A stretch of DNA of 64,000 nucleotides. Origin: DASZTV01 sp035550655. Lineage in GTDB: Bacteria; Actinomycetota; Actinomycetes; JAFAQI01. The notes under the pieces are model-generated. The model was not told where the DNA came from, searched no databases, and saw only the letters and a program-made list of their open reading frames with translations. The DNA lies in contig DASZOU010000004.1 in the NCBI GenBank assembly GCA_035550655.1, positions 186,001 to 250,000 on the forward strand. The letters are read 5' to 3'. A program made the position numbers and the translations under genes. Shown here piece after piece: positions 17,750 to 26,269 of the stretch (the stretch's first letter is position 1; each line of letters opens with the position of its first letter).

Positions 17750-18421
17750 ATGCAGGCGGGCTCACGTCGCAGCGGGCCCGTGAGCGGGCGGCGCGCCGGC
17801 GACCGGGCCGACGTTCGCAGCGACCTTGACCGCAAGACGCTTGCGGCCCGGCTGGCCGGCTTCGAGCGGCGAGAGCACGACCTTGCCGGCCGGCGGGCGG
17901 CTGCTGTCGCCGTCACGGTGGTCGTGGACGACGACGGTCCCGGCATCCTCGTCACCCGCCGCGCCGCGAAGCTGCGCGCGCACCCTGGACAGTGGGCGCT
18001 GCCGGGCGGCCGGCTCGACGACGGTGAAAGCGCCGAGGAAGCAGCACTGCGTGAGCTGCAGGAAGAGCTCGACCTGGCGCTGCCGCCCGACGTCGTGCTG
18101 GGCCGGCTGGACGACTACTCCACCAGGTCCGGGTACCGCATCACTCCAGTCGTCCTCTGGGCAGGCCCGGTGGCCGACGCGATCACGCCGAACCCCGACG
18201 AGGTCGCGAGCGTGCACATCGCGCACGCGCGCGACTACGACGTCGATCCGATGTTCGCCTCGATCCCCGAGTCCCCCGACCCGATCATCCGGGTGCCGAT
18301 GCTCGGTGCCTGGATCCACGCACCGACGGCGGCGGTGGTGTACCAGTTTCGGGAGCTCGCCCTGCATGGGCGGGCGACCCGGGTGGCGCACTTCGAGCAG
18401 CCGGTGTTCGCCTGGCGCTGA
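17750..18421 (+). CDS. Nudix hydrolase, CoA-pyrophosphatase-like
   Basis: 223 residues. A full Nudix box GGRLDDGES...ALRELQEELDL is visible near residues 85-107, preceded by VTRRAAKLRAHPGQWALPGG, an arrangement typical of CoA diphosphatases (NudL/Nudt7). These split CoA or acyl-CoA into phosphopantetheine and 3',5'-ADP. The first 40 residues are Arg-rich and probably disordered; the true start may be a GTG near 17780. It follows the F420 oxidoreductase at 10 nt, so it may share its operator-controlled transcript. Confidence 0.8.
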   Translation: MQAGSRRSGPVSGRRAGDRADVRSDLDRKTLAARLAGFERREHDLAGRRAAAVAVTVVVDDDGPGILVTRRAAKLRAHPGQWALPGGRLDDGESAEEAALRELQEELDLALPPDVVLGRLDDYSTRSGYRITPVVLWAGPVADAITPNPDEVASVHIAHARDYDVDPMFASIPESPDPIIRVPMLGAWIHAPTAAVVYQFRELALHGRATRVAHFEQPVFAWR

Positions 18422-18440
18422 CCCCGGACTACCCGCGGTC

Positions 18441-20234
18441 TCAGCAGCTGCGACGAAGTCGGGCGCGGCGCGGCAGCACGATCAGCGCCTCGGCCTCGAG
18501 TGTCGCGAGCGCGATCCGCGGCACGAGAGTCGGGCGCGGGTAGCAGATGTAGCGCGGCCGCCACTGCGGCGAGAACTTCGCGTTGAACTTGTAGAGCGAC
18601 TCGATCTGGTACCAGCGCGACACCCAGACCAGTGCGCCGCGCCACAGCCGGCTGATCGGACCTGCTCCCAGCCTTGCCCCCTGCTCGAGTGCGCTGCGGA
18701 AGGCCGCGAAGTTGAGCGACAGCCGACGAATGCCGAACTCCGGCGCATGCTTCACCGCGGCGACGATCATCGCCTCGTTCAGTCCGGGGTCGGCGTTGCG
18801 GTCACGACGCATCAGGTCCAGGGAGAGCCCGTCCTCGCCCCACGGCACGAAGTGGAGCACTGCCGCGAGCCGGTCCTCGCGGGTGCACGTCACGACGACG
18901 CAGCCGCCGTCGGCAGGGTCGCCGAACCGGCCGAGTGCCATCGAGAACCCGCGCTCGACCTCGGCGCCGCGCCAGGCCGCGGCCTGCTGGGTGATCGTGC
19001 ACACCTCGGCGTCGCTCAGGTCGCCCACGCGGCGTACCTCGATGACGTAGCCGGCACGCTCGACCCGGCTGGCCATCTGCCGCACGTTGCGCATGCCGCG
19101 GCCCTCGAGGGTGAAGGTCGCCACGTCGACGACCGCCTCGTCGCCGAGCTCGAGCGCGCGCAGCCCGGCCTCTCGGACCCACACCTCACCACCGCGTTCA
19201 CTGCAGCCGATCACCGCGGGAATCCAGGCGTGCCGCGCAGCTTCCGCCGTGAACGCGGAGATCGCACCCGGCCACGCCTCAGGGTCGCCGAGCGGGTCAC
19301 CGGAGGCGAGCATGACACCGGATAGCACCCGGTAGCTCACCGCGGCCTTGCCGGTGGCCGAGAAGATCACGGCCTTGTCCCGGCGCAGCGCGAAGTACCC
19401 GAGCGAGTCGCCGCCTTCCCGGCAGCTCAGCAGCGCCCGCAACCGCTCCTCGTCGTCCCCGGTCGGGACGGAAAGGCGCTGCGGCGAACGCAACGCCAGG
19501 TACACCGGCAAGCCAATGGCGACGGCCCCGAGCGTCGCCAGTACGACGTAGACGAGATCGGAGGTGCCGTCGGAACGGAAGTGAAGGGGGCCACTGAAGC
19601 CGACCAGCCCGTAGGCGACTTCCTTCCACCGGGCACTCGCGCTGGGGTTTCCGACGATGGATGACGATCGCGCCGCGAGCAGCGCCCAGCCGAGCCCGAA
19701 GCCGACTCCGACCAGCCCGCCGAGTGCGGCAGGTGCGCGCCATCGCGTTCGCGGGTCCCCGAGGGCGGTGAACTGGCGGTCGAGGCAGACGAGCGCGAGG
19801 CACATCAGGAGCGATCCGACCGCCGGGACGACGTCGAGTCCCTTGAGCACGTGCAGCACCGCGGTGACAGCGGTGAGGACGACCGCGGCGCGCCAGGCGC
19901 GCCGCTTGCGGCGGCGCAGACCATGTCCGAGCATCACGAGCAAGACGCCGGCGGCGACGGTTGCCGCAGTCGCGTCGTGAGCGACCTGAAGTGGCTCGAT
20001 GCTGACGAGGTCGTGCAGCCGCGCGGTTCGCTCCGGCATCAGCGCGGTCGAGATGTCCACGACGCCGAGCGCAACGGTCGCCAGCGCGATGAGCGTGGGG
20101 ACACCGCTCAGCAGTCGCCGCGGCGCGGTGGGCGGGGCGACTGGGGGCATCGGTCTGACCGGCGGGACGGTAGCCAGCCGGGTCACCGGCGTACCCCCTG
20201 GAGTCTGTGCAGGCACGAGTGCCGTGCTGCACAA
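18441..20234 (-). CDS. MprF/LysX-like DUF2156 membrane protein
   Basis: 597 residues. The N-terminal third has about six hydrophobic segments; the C-terminal 300 residues match the DUF2156 acyltransferase domain of phosphatidylglycerol lysyltransferases (GDSLGYFALRRDKAVIFS, then DLMRRD and FAAFRSALEQGA, and a RWYQIESLYKFNAKFSP segment that is very characteristic). The likely role is transfer of an amino acid from aminoacyl-tRNA to a membrane lipid, changing surface charge. No lysyl-tRNA synthetase domain is fused, unlike mycobacterial LysX. TTG at 20234 is tentative; GTG seven codons downstream is an alternative. Confidence 0.75.
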   Translation of the reverse strand: MCSTALVPAQTPGGTPVTRLATVPPVRPMPPVAPPTAPRRLLSGVPTLIALATVALGVVDISTALMPERTARLHDLVSIEPLQVAHDATAATVAAGVLLVMLGHGLRRRKRRAWRAAVVLTAVTAVLHVLKGLDVVPAVGSLLMCLALVCLDRQFTALGDPRTRWRAPAALGGLVGVGFGLGWALLAARSSSIVGNPSASARWKEVAYGLVGFSGPLHFRSDGTSDLVYVVLATLGAVAIGLPVYLALRSPQRLSVPTGDDEERLRALLSCREGGDSLGYFALRRDKAVIFSATGKAAVSYRVLSGVMLASGDPLGDPEAWPGAISAFTAEAARHAWIPAVIGCSERGGEVWVREAGLRALELGDEAVVDVATFTLEGRGMRNVRQMASRVERAGYVIEVRRVGDLSDAEVCTITQQAAAWRGAEVERGFSMALGRFGDPADGGCVVVTCTREDRLAAVLHFVPWGEDGLSLDLMRRDRNADPGLNEAMIVAAVKHAPEFGIRRLSLNFAAFRSALEQGARLGAGPISRLWRGALVWVSRWYQIESLYKFNAKFSPQWRPRYICYPRPTLVPRIALATLEAEALIVLPRRARLRRSC

Positions 20235-20331
20235 CGATGATCGGCGGGAATCACCGAATCATCAAGCCGAGGCCGCCCCGATATTGCCGGGCACTGCCGG
20301 TTGACGGCCTTGGCGAACCGTCAAACGGCAC

Positions 20332-20739
20332 TCACGCGGCGGTGGGAACCCCGCCGCGCTCCGCCGCCACGCGGTGAACCGCGTCTGCGACCTCGGGCTC
20401 CGCGAGGATGCTCGCGAACTCCTGAGCGCTCATCACGAGCGCCTCGACGTCACCGGTTGCGGTGACCGTGGCGTTGCGGGGCGCGTGGCCGAGCAGCGCC
20501 ATCTCGCCGACGACGGCGCCGGCGCCGAGGGTGGCGAGGTGGTCAGCGGCGCGGCTGACCTCGACCTCGCCGCTGACGATGACGAAGGCCTCGCGACCGA
20601 GCTTGCCCTCCTCGCAGAGGACGTCGCCGTCGTGGAATGCGACCGGCGTGAGCAAGGCGTCGACGCGCGCGATCGCGCGCCGGGACAACCCGGAGAAGAC
20701 GGGCAGCTTGCGCAGGTCGGCTCGGGTGTGTCGAGCCAT
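20332..20739 (-). CDS. Cyclic-nucleotide-binding domain protein
   Basis: 135 residues consisting of a single cNMP-binding beta roll; GEMALLGHAPRNATVTA is the phosphate-binding cassette (usual consensus GE.ALL....R.ATV.A). No helix-turn-helix follows, so it is not a CRP-type transcription factor but a stand-alone sensor. ATG 20739 is chosen because AAGGAAGG lies just upstream; a longer in-frame reading to 20850 lacks family similarity. A weak stem TTGACGG/CCGTCAA lies just beyond its stop (about 20302-20325). Confidence 0.8.
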   Translation of the reverse strand: MARHTRADLRKLPVFSGLSRRAIARVDALLTPVAFHDGDVLCEEGKLGREAFVIVSGEVEVSRAADHLATLGAGAVVGEMALLGHAPRNATVTATGDVEALVMSAQEFASILAEPEVADAVHRVAAERGGVPTAA

Positions 20740-20906
20740 GGTGCACCTTCCTTGTGGGAGAGAACACGTTCTACTTCTACTGCTAACTAAAGCAAGCAAA
20801 TGTGAACGAGTTATTTCCCGCAAGGAGATTTCTTGTGTGACGTTGCGCACAGGTCGGGATAACCACGGGGGATAACCCGCTCCTGCGCGAACGATTTACG
20901 GCGATT

Positions 20907-21362
20907 TCACCGATGCTTCGTCGTGTCCTCACCTGCGGCAGCCGCGATGTGCTTCGCGGTGTCCACGTAGTGCCGCAGAGCGCCGATCGTCCCGTTCGGG
21001 TGGAATGTCCACAGGTGCAGCTCCTCATCGCGGTAGCGCCCGCCGTGCGGGTAGCTGCAGTCGATGAGCACCTGTACGACGACTTGCCGGTCGCTCGCGA
21101 GCAGGTCGAGCACCTGGAAGTCGTGCACCTCGAAAGCGCCAAGCGCAGTGAAGAACTCCCGGACCTCCGCCTTGCCGTGGCGCGGCCGGAACATGTCGAG
21201 CCCGGCCTCCTGGGCCGAGTGCTGCGCCCAGTCCGCGTCCCAGCTGACGTCGTCGGCGAGCGGCGCCACCAACGCGTCGAGGTCACCTCGCCCGAACGCC
21301 TCGTAGATCGAGGCGACGGCGGCAACGCGATCAGTGGTGGTCTGCGGTGTTGTTGTTGTCAT
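20907..21362 (-). CDS. SnoaL-like NTF2-fold protein
   Basis: About 151 residues from ATG 21362 (MTTTTPQ). Helix-rich N-terminus (IYEAFGRGDLDALVAPLADDVSWDADW) and a C-terminal beta sheet (HLWTFHPNGTIGALRHYVDT) are diagnostic of SnoaL_2-type NTF2 domains. The family includes small-molecule isomerases, hydrolases and non-catalytic binding proteins; function here is unknown. A 16-bp perfect palindrome lies 35 nt upstream, at the end of the HD-GYP/LuxR regulator gene on the same strand, suggesting local control. Confidence 0.8.
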   Translation of the reverse strand: MTTTTPQTTTDRVAAVASIYEAFGRGDLDALVAPLADDVSWDADWAQHSAQEAGLDMFRPRHGKAEVREFFTALGAFEVHDFQVLDLLASDRQVVVQVLIDCSYPHGGRYRDEELHLWTFHPNGTIGALRHYVDTAKHIAAAAGEDTTKHR

Positions 21363-21396
21363 GCGCCGAGCGTCGCCCACCGGAGCGTGGCGGGCA

Positions 21397-21412
21397 TGAG
21401 TCATCTGACTCA
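21397..21412. promoter_or_regulatory. Perfect palindrome TGAGTCA-TC-TGACTCA
   Basis: 7-bp arms with a 2-bp centre, spanning the stop codon of the HD-GYP/LuxR gene and 35 nt upstream of the SnoaL ATG. LuxR/NarL-class HTH domains bind short dyads of this kind, so it could be an operator for the neighbouring regulator; chance occurrence is possible. Confidence 0.3.
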
Positions 21413-22954
21413 ATCCACACCGAGAACCAGCCCGTGCTCGATCGCGAAGACAGCTGCGCCGGCCCGGCTGCGGCGGCCGATCTTGTCGTAGACGCGGGCG
21501 AGATGGTTGCCGACGGTCCGTGGTGACAAGACGAGTTCGTCGGCGATCTGCTGGTTGGTCATGCCGCGCGCAACCAGGCGCAGCACGTCCACCTCACGCT
21601 CGCTGAGGTCGTTCGGCAACGGCGGGCGTCGTCGCGGCAGGCCTGCGGCCTCGACGACCGCAGAAACCGCCCGCGGGTCGAGCCGACCCTCGCGAGCGTG
21701 ATCTTCCAGCTGGGCGGCCGCGTCGGGGAGGCGCATCGCGGCCCGCTCCGGACGAGGCTCGGTCAGCTCTGCGAGCGCATCCGCCGCGGCCAGCAGGCGC
21801 TGCGTGAAGTCGAGCTCTGTCGCGCGACAGCCTCGGTGGTAGCCCGAACCGTCGAGATGCTCGTGGTGGCTGGCGGCCAGCGGTGCCAGTGACGCGAGGG
21901 CAGGGCAGCGCTCGAGCACCCGCGACGTCCAGTAGGTGTGCAGCCGTACCCGTTCCCAGTCGGCGTCGGTCAGCGGTCCCGGGAGGTCCCAGACCGAGCT
22001 CGGTACGCCGGCCCGTCCGATGTCGTGCAGCAGCCCCGCCGTCTCGATCTGGTTCTGGGCGTCCGAGTCAAGCCCGGCAAGTCGGGCCGCGGTGCGAGCG
22101 ATCGTCGCGACGTGGTCGGAGTGGCCCAGCAGGTACTTGCCCTTGAGGTCGACGACACAGGCCAGCGCCCGGCACATCTGCAGAACCACATCGTCGCCTG
22201 CCATCGAGACGGTGCCGGGCTCCGCCGCGATGACGGCAGCGAGAATGTCGCGCTCGGCCAGCGGAGCGAGCGCCGGCTCCGGTGCGGCCGCGAACGCCGT
22301 CACCAGATCCGGGTCGAGGTGACCGCCCGAGCGATGCCGAATCTCCGCCACCACCGCCTCCAGGCCGCCGCCCTCGGCAGCGACCAGGACCGCCTGCTCA
22401 GCGAGGTGGACGATGCGCGAGGCGATGGGCAGGTCGTCACCCGCCCGCACGCCGGGAATGCCTTTGCCGTCCCATCGCTCGTAGACGTTGTCCAGCGCGA
22501 GGACCGCTGCCGATGGCAGCCCGAGCCTGGGGCCGAGCGCGCGGCCCACCTCGCAAGCCGCGAGGTTCGCGCGCGGCCCAACTGTGGGGGCCGTCGCAAT
22601 GAAGTCAGCGACCAGCGCCGGCCGCTTCGACTCCTCGGCCCAGTGAGCGAACCGGCGCAGCTGCCGGCCGAGCGCTGCCTCGTCGCCGAAGTCGATCTCC
22701 TTCAGCCACGCCTGGAATGCGATGTCATCGCCGAACTGCGCGGCGTTCTCCGACGCATGCGACGTACAGCCGATCGCCCGCAACAAGGCCGTATGGAACA
22801 CCGTGGCGAGCTCGTCCTGCGCCAGCCCAAGCTCCCGCCCGAACGCCGTCGCGACAGCGCACGTCCGGAGCCCCTTCTCGAGAGGCACGCCGGAGGCGAT
22901 GTCCGTGGTGAGGGACAGCGCAGCAAGCACCTCGACAACGCGCACCTGCGCCAC
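21410..22954 (-). CDS. HD-GYP phosphohydrolase fused to LuxR-type HTH
   Basis: 514 residues from GTG 22954. Two HD-type regions: a degenerate N-terminal one (HTALLRAIGC) and a good HD-GYP core (LLHDIGRAGVP, later HHEHLDGSGYHRG), followed by a C-terminal NarL/LuxR HTH (LSEREVDVLRLVARGMTNQQIADELVLSPRTVGNHLARVY split over about 55 residues). The combination suggests a transcription factor whose output is linked to cyclic dinucleotide hydrolysis or binding. HD-GYP catalytic residues appear intact, but activity is unproven. A GGDEF-EAL protein is encoded 7 kb away. The upstream in-frame extension to 23119 has no family similarity and is left out. Confidence 0.85.
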   Translation of the reverse strand: MAQVRVVEVLAALSLTTDIASGVPLEKGLRTCAVATAFGRELGLAQDELATVFHTALLRAIGCTSHASENAAQFGDDIAFQAWLKEIDFGDEAALGRQLRRFAHWAEESKRPALVADFIATAPTVGPRANLAACEVGRALGPRLGLPSAAVLALDNVYERWDGKGIPGVRAGDDLPIASRIVHLAEQAVLVAAEGGGLEAVVAEIRHRSGGHLDPDLVTAFAAAPEPALAPLAERDILAAVIAAEPGTVSMAGDDVVLQMCRALACVVDLKGKYLLGHSDHVATIARTAARLAGLDSDAQNQIETAGLLHDIGRAGVPSSVWDLPGPLTDADWERVRLHTYWTSRVLERCPALASLAPLAASHHEHLDGSGYHRGCRATELDFTQRLLAAADALAELTEPRPERAAMRLPDAAAQLEDHAREGRLDPRAVSAVVEAAGLPRRRPPLPNDLSEREVDVLRLVARGMTNQQIADELVLSPRTVGNHLARVYDKIGRRSRAGAAVFAIEHGLVLGVD

Positions 22955-23130
22955 GCGGGAAGCATAGGAGAGCGTGGATCCGCCGGGCAGGGGCGCGCCG
23001 AGCTTGGCACCTTCGGCCCGAAATTCGCCGCAAAACGGGTCGAAAGTGCAAGTTCGCGAGTACCTCGTGAAGGGCGCGGGACGCGGCGCTGCGCTTCCCA
23101 GCGCGCCGCTGAGGAACAAGACTCACGCTC

Positions 23131-23421
23131 ATGGTCGACATGGACAACCACATCGCCAGGATCGAGAGCATCGACGAGTCCTCGCCACGGGCGGCAATCG
23201 CCGAGGTGATGACCGCCGTCGCCTCCCTGAACACCGGCAGCGTCGGGCAGAGCGAGTTCGCGCTCCGGGGACTACCCGACCGGCTTCAGGAGTGGTTGGA
23301 CAAGCTGATGGACAAGCTCCAGAAGATCGCCGCGGCCAGCGCCGAAATCACGTCGCTCACAGTCTCGGTTGGAACGCCGTTCAACGTGTCGGTCGCGGTC
23401 ACCTTCGCGAAGCCATCCTGA
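23131..23421 (+). CDS. Hypothetical small protein
   Basis: 96 residues, not recognised. It starts with an acidic helix (IESIDESSPRAAIAEVMTAV), has a central amphipathic helix (LPDRLQEWLDKLMDKLQKIAAA) and ends in a short strand-rich tail (SLTVSVGTPFNVSVAVTF). No membrane segment or signal peptide. ATG at 23131 or 23140. It is divergent from the HD-GYP/LuxR gene, with a 176-nt gap holding the promoters. The pattern of a helical region followed by a beta tail recalls trypco2-like effector-associated domains, but this is weak. Confidence 0.55.
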   Translation: MVDMDNHIARIESIDESSPRAAIAEVMTAVASLNTGSVGQSEFALRGLPDRLQEWLDKLMDKLQKIAAASAEITSLTVSVGTPFNVSVAVTFAKPS

Positions 23422-23445
23422 CCGCACCTGCGCGACGCGCGCGAC

Positions 23446-24288
23446 TTACCAGAGCTGGTCGGTGTACGTGTCGGTACCGACGATGGTGCGGAGGAACGGC
23501 GCGACCAGGAGCGTGTCGGCCAGGTCCAGCTCCTTGAGTGCCTTCGTGTAGGCGTGGAACCAGTCGATCGATGCGCGCACGTCGCCCCCGATGAAGCACA
23601 CCTGGCACAGCCGGTTCTCCTGGCCGCCGGGCGAGCCCAGGGCCATCGGCGCGTTGTCCCGTGAGTTGCGGAACTCCGGCCGCGGCGTCCAGGAAGAGAC
23701 GATCTCGATGTCCGAGCCGGCGAACAGGTCCTTCAGTGCGTCGCTGAAGCCGATCCGCTCGTGCAGTGCAGCGGCGTCGAGGCCGTTGCGGCCATCGAGC
23801 CAGACGCCGACGATCGCGTCGTAGCGGTGATCGAGCGCGAGCTCGATCGGCACCGGATCGGCATCGCGGTAGAGCGCCCCCACATGGTCGAAGGTCGCGG
23901 TGTGCACGTGCGACCGCTCGGTGAAGCCACGTCCGTTGGCGTACAGCTGCTGCACCTGGGGCAGCGCCCAGTCATCCCAGTCCTTGTGGTGTCCGGCCTC
24001 GACCCAGTAGATCGCGACGTACGAGCCCGCATCGATCGGGTTCGCGACGGCGTCGTTGCCCCACCGGAGGTTCTTCATCTCGCGGGTCGCGACCCACCGC
24101 GAGCCGGCGATCTGCCATGGACCTTCCATGCACCCGGCATAGAAGTGGTCGCGCTCGTACCAGCGGTTGTAGGCGCTCTCGAAGCCCTTGTGGGGGTCGA
24201 CCAGCGTGAGCAGCATCGAGCCGACCTTGACCGGGTAGTCCTCGACACCGGCCGGGGTCAGCGGATAGTTGGCAGGGGGGTAGGCCAT
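23446..24288 (-). CDS. Uncharacterised protein with EthD/Dabb-like halves
   Basis: 280 residues. The first half (SMLLTLVDPHKGFESAYNRWYERDHFYAGCM) and second half (FIGGDVRASIDWFHAYTKALKELD) both look like ferredoxin-like dimeric alpha/beta-barrel units of the EthD type, so the chain may be a fused dimer. No catalytic function can be named. ATG 24288 has GGAGAGG upstream and overlaps the stop of the acyl-CoA ligase by one base (TAATG), so the two are co-translated and probably in one pathway. Confidence 0.6.
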   Translation of the reverse strand: MAYPPANYPLTPAGVEDYPVKVGSMLLTLVDPHKGFESAYNRWYERDHFYAGCMEGPWQIAGSRWVATREMKNLRWGNDAVANPIDAGSYVAIYWVEAGHHKDWDDWALPQVQQLYANGRGFTERSHVHTATFDHVGALYRDADPVPIELALDHRYDAIVGVWLDGRNGLDAAALHERIGFSDALKDLFAGSDIEIVSSWTPRPEFRNSRDNAPMALGSPGGQENRLCQVCFIGGDVRASIDWFHAYTKALKELDLADTLLVAPFLRTIVGTDTYTDQLW

Positions 24289-25790
24289 TACCTCTCCTCG
24301 AACCGGTCCATGACTTCCGCGCGCACTACCTTGCCGGTCGCCGTCCGCGGCAGCGGCTCCCGAGAGACGACCCACCGGCTCGGCACCTTGAAGTAAGCGA
24401 GCCGTTCCTTCACGTACGCCGACAGCTCGTCCACCCCGAGATCCTCCCCCGCGGCCGGCACGACCACCGCGCCGACCACCTGGCCGAACTCCTCGTCAGG
24501 AAGCCCGACGACCACCACCTCGTCGACACCAGGATGGCCTTCGAGGCAGTTCTCGATCTCGGCGGGGTAGACGTTCTCGGCGCCGCGGAGGATCAGATCG
24601 GTACGGCGCGTCGACAGGTACAGCAGGCCGTCGCGGATCTCTCCGAGGTCCCCGGTCTTGAGCCACCGGTCCGCGTCGATGACCGCATCCGTCGCCGCGG
24701 GGTTGTTCCAGTAGCCGAGCATCACCATCGGTCCGCGCAGGTAGATCTCCCCCGCTTCGTCGACCTTGAGCTCCACCGTCGGAACCGGCCGGCCAACCGT
24801 GTCCGGATGCTCCTGCAGCTCCGCAAAGGTCGAGGTCGTCGAGAGCCCGCACGCCTCGGTCTGGCCGTAACCGATCCCCCAGCTGATGTGCTCGCCGAAG
24901 GTGTCGCGAATGGCCTGCTGCAGCGCCGCGGACCACGCCGCACCGCCACCGCCGACATGCATCAACGACGACGTGTCGTAGGACTTGGCGGTCGGCTCGT
25001 GGACCACGCGCCACAACGTGGTGGGCATCGTCGTCCACGTGGTGCAGCGTTCGCGCTCGATCACCTTCAGCGTCGAGACGGGATCGAACTTGCCGCCCTG
25101 CCACACCGTCGTGTTGCCGGCGCCGAGGCAGGCGATGACACCGCTGTGCAGACCCGACACGTGGAACAGCGGCGTGCTCGTGAGCGCACGAGACGGCGGA
25201 AGCGTGAAGCCCGCCGGCACGCGAGCCGCGATGATGCACTGCTGCGCCTGAACCAGGCAGTTGAGGTTGCGGTGCGAGTGGGTCGCGCCCTTCGGGCGAC
25301 CCGTCGTCCCTGACGTGTAGAGAATGAGCGCCGGATCGTCCTCGTCGATCTCGACATCCGGGCGTTGCACGTCGGCGCCGTCGAGAAGCGCAGAGATCGG
25401 CGCCATGTCGTCGACGAGCAACTTCGGCTCGCAGTCGGCGAGCGCGTAGTCGAGCTCGTCCTTCGCCCACCAGACGTTCAGCCCAACGGCGATGGCCCCG
25501 ATCGACACGGTCGCCCAGAAGGTGACGACCCACTCGATCGAGTTCTTGCCGAAAATCGCGACCCGATCACCCTTCTGCACGCCCTGGTCGACCAGGTACG
25601 AAGCAACCCGGGAGACGGCGGCGTGGTGGTCGCCGTAGGTGAGCCGCCGGTCACCGTCGACGATGTACTCGCGATCCGCCCACAGCAGCGAGCGGTCGAG
25701 CAGCTCGCCCATCGTGCGCAGTCGCTCGCGGAACACCGTCATCGGCACGCCGAGCACGTCCGCCTCGACGAGGTCGAAGCTCATCGTCAC
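24288..25790 (-). CDS. Acyl-CoA ligase (class I adenylate-forming)
   Basis: 500 residues. AMP-binding P-loop YTSGTTGRPKGATHS near residue 158, GYGQTEACG adenylate motif near 305, and C-terminal KTGDLGEI and PRTATGKVVR containing the catalytic lysine. Converts a carboxylic acid, ATP and CoA to acyl-CoA; the acid is unknown. GTG 25790 or ATG 25784 could be the start. Coupled to the EthD-like gene downstream and divergent from a SnoaL gene 29 nt away. Confidence 0.88.
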   Translation of the reverse strand: MTMSFDLVEADVLGVPMTVFRERLRTMGELLDRSLLWADREYIVDGDRRLTYGDHHAAVSRVASYLVDQGVQKGDRVAIFGKNSIEWVVTFWATVSIGAIAVGLNVWWAKDELDYALADCEPKLLVDDMAPISALLDGADVQRPDVEIDEDDPALILYTSGTTGRPKGATHSHRNLNCLVQAQQCIIAARVPAGFTLPPSRALTSTPLFHVSGLHSGVIACLGAGNTTVWQGGKFDPVSTLKVIERERCTTWTTMPTTLWRVVHEPTAKSYDTSSLMHVGGGGAAWSAALQQAIRDTFGEHISWGIGYGQTEACGLSTTSTFAELQEHPDTVGRPVPTVELKVDEAGEIYLRGPMVMLGYWNNPAATDAVIDADRWLKTGDLGEIRDGLLYLSTRRTDLILRGAENVYPAEIENCLEGHPGVDEVVVVGLPDEEFGQVVGAVVVPAAGEDLGVDELSAYVKERLAYFKVPSRWVVSREPLPRTATGKVVRAEVMDRFEER

Positions 25791-25819
25791 AACGCGGCCG
25801 ATCTGGCAGGCTGCTGCAC

Positions 25820-26269
25820 GTGTCCGACTCCCATGAGCAGATCCGCAACCTGCTCGGCCGTTACTGCGAGCGCATGGACGCCGGCGACTTCGCCGGCCTC
25901 GCCGCCCTCTTCGCGGACGGCCGGCTCAGCGACGAGCAGGGCGACGTCTTCGCCACCGGCAGCGGCGAGATGCAGTCGATGTGGGAGCGGCAGACGATGC
26001 TGTACGACGGTTCGCCGCGCACGCGTCACGTCACCGCGAACCCCGTGATCGACGTCGACGAGGCAGGCGGCACCGCGACCTGCACCTCGTCGTACGTCGT
26101 GTTCCAAGGCGTCGATGACTTTGCCTTCCAGCCGATCGTGAGCGGACGTTACAGCGACCGGTTCGCTCGCGGCGACGGCGAGGTTTGGCGCTTCACCGAA
26201 CGCCGGTACGCCGTCGACCACGTCGGCGACCTCTCCCACCATCTCAACTTCGACGTACGGGCTAGTTGA
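25820..26269 (+). CDS. SnoaL-like NTF2-fold protein
   Basis: 149 residues from GTG. Pattern of the SnoaL_4/ring-hydroxylating-dioxygenase-beta-like group: IRNLLGRYCERMDAGDFAGLAALF, then TRHVTANPVIDVD and YSDRFARGDGEVWRFTERR. Often dehydratases, isomerases or subunits in aromatic and steroid catabolism; no catalytic residue can be assigned with certainty. It sits between two acyl-CoA ligase genes and overlaps the end of the second one by 8 bp in convergent orientation. Confidence 0.82.
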   Translation: MSDSHEQIRNLLGRYCERMDAGDFAGLAALFADGRLSDEQGDVFATGSGEMQSMWERQTMLYDGSPRTRHVTANPVIDVDEAGGTATCTSSYVVFQGVDDFAFQPIVSGRYSDRFARGDGEVWRFTERRYAVDHVGDLSHHLNFDVRAS

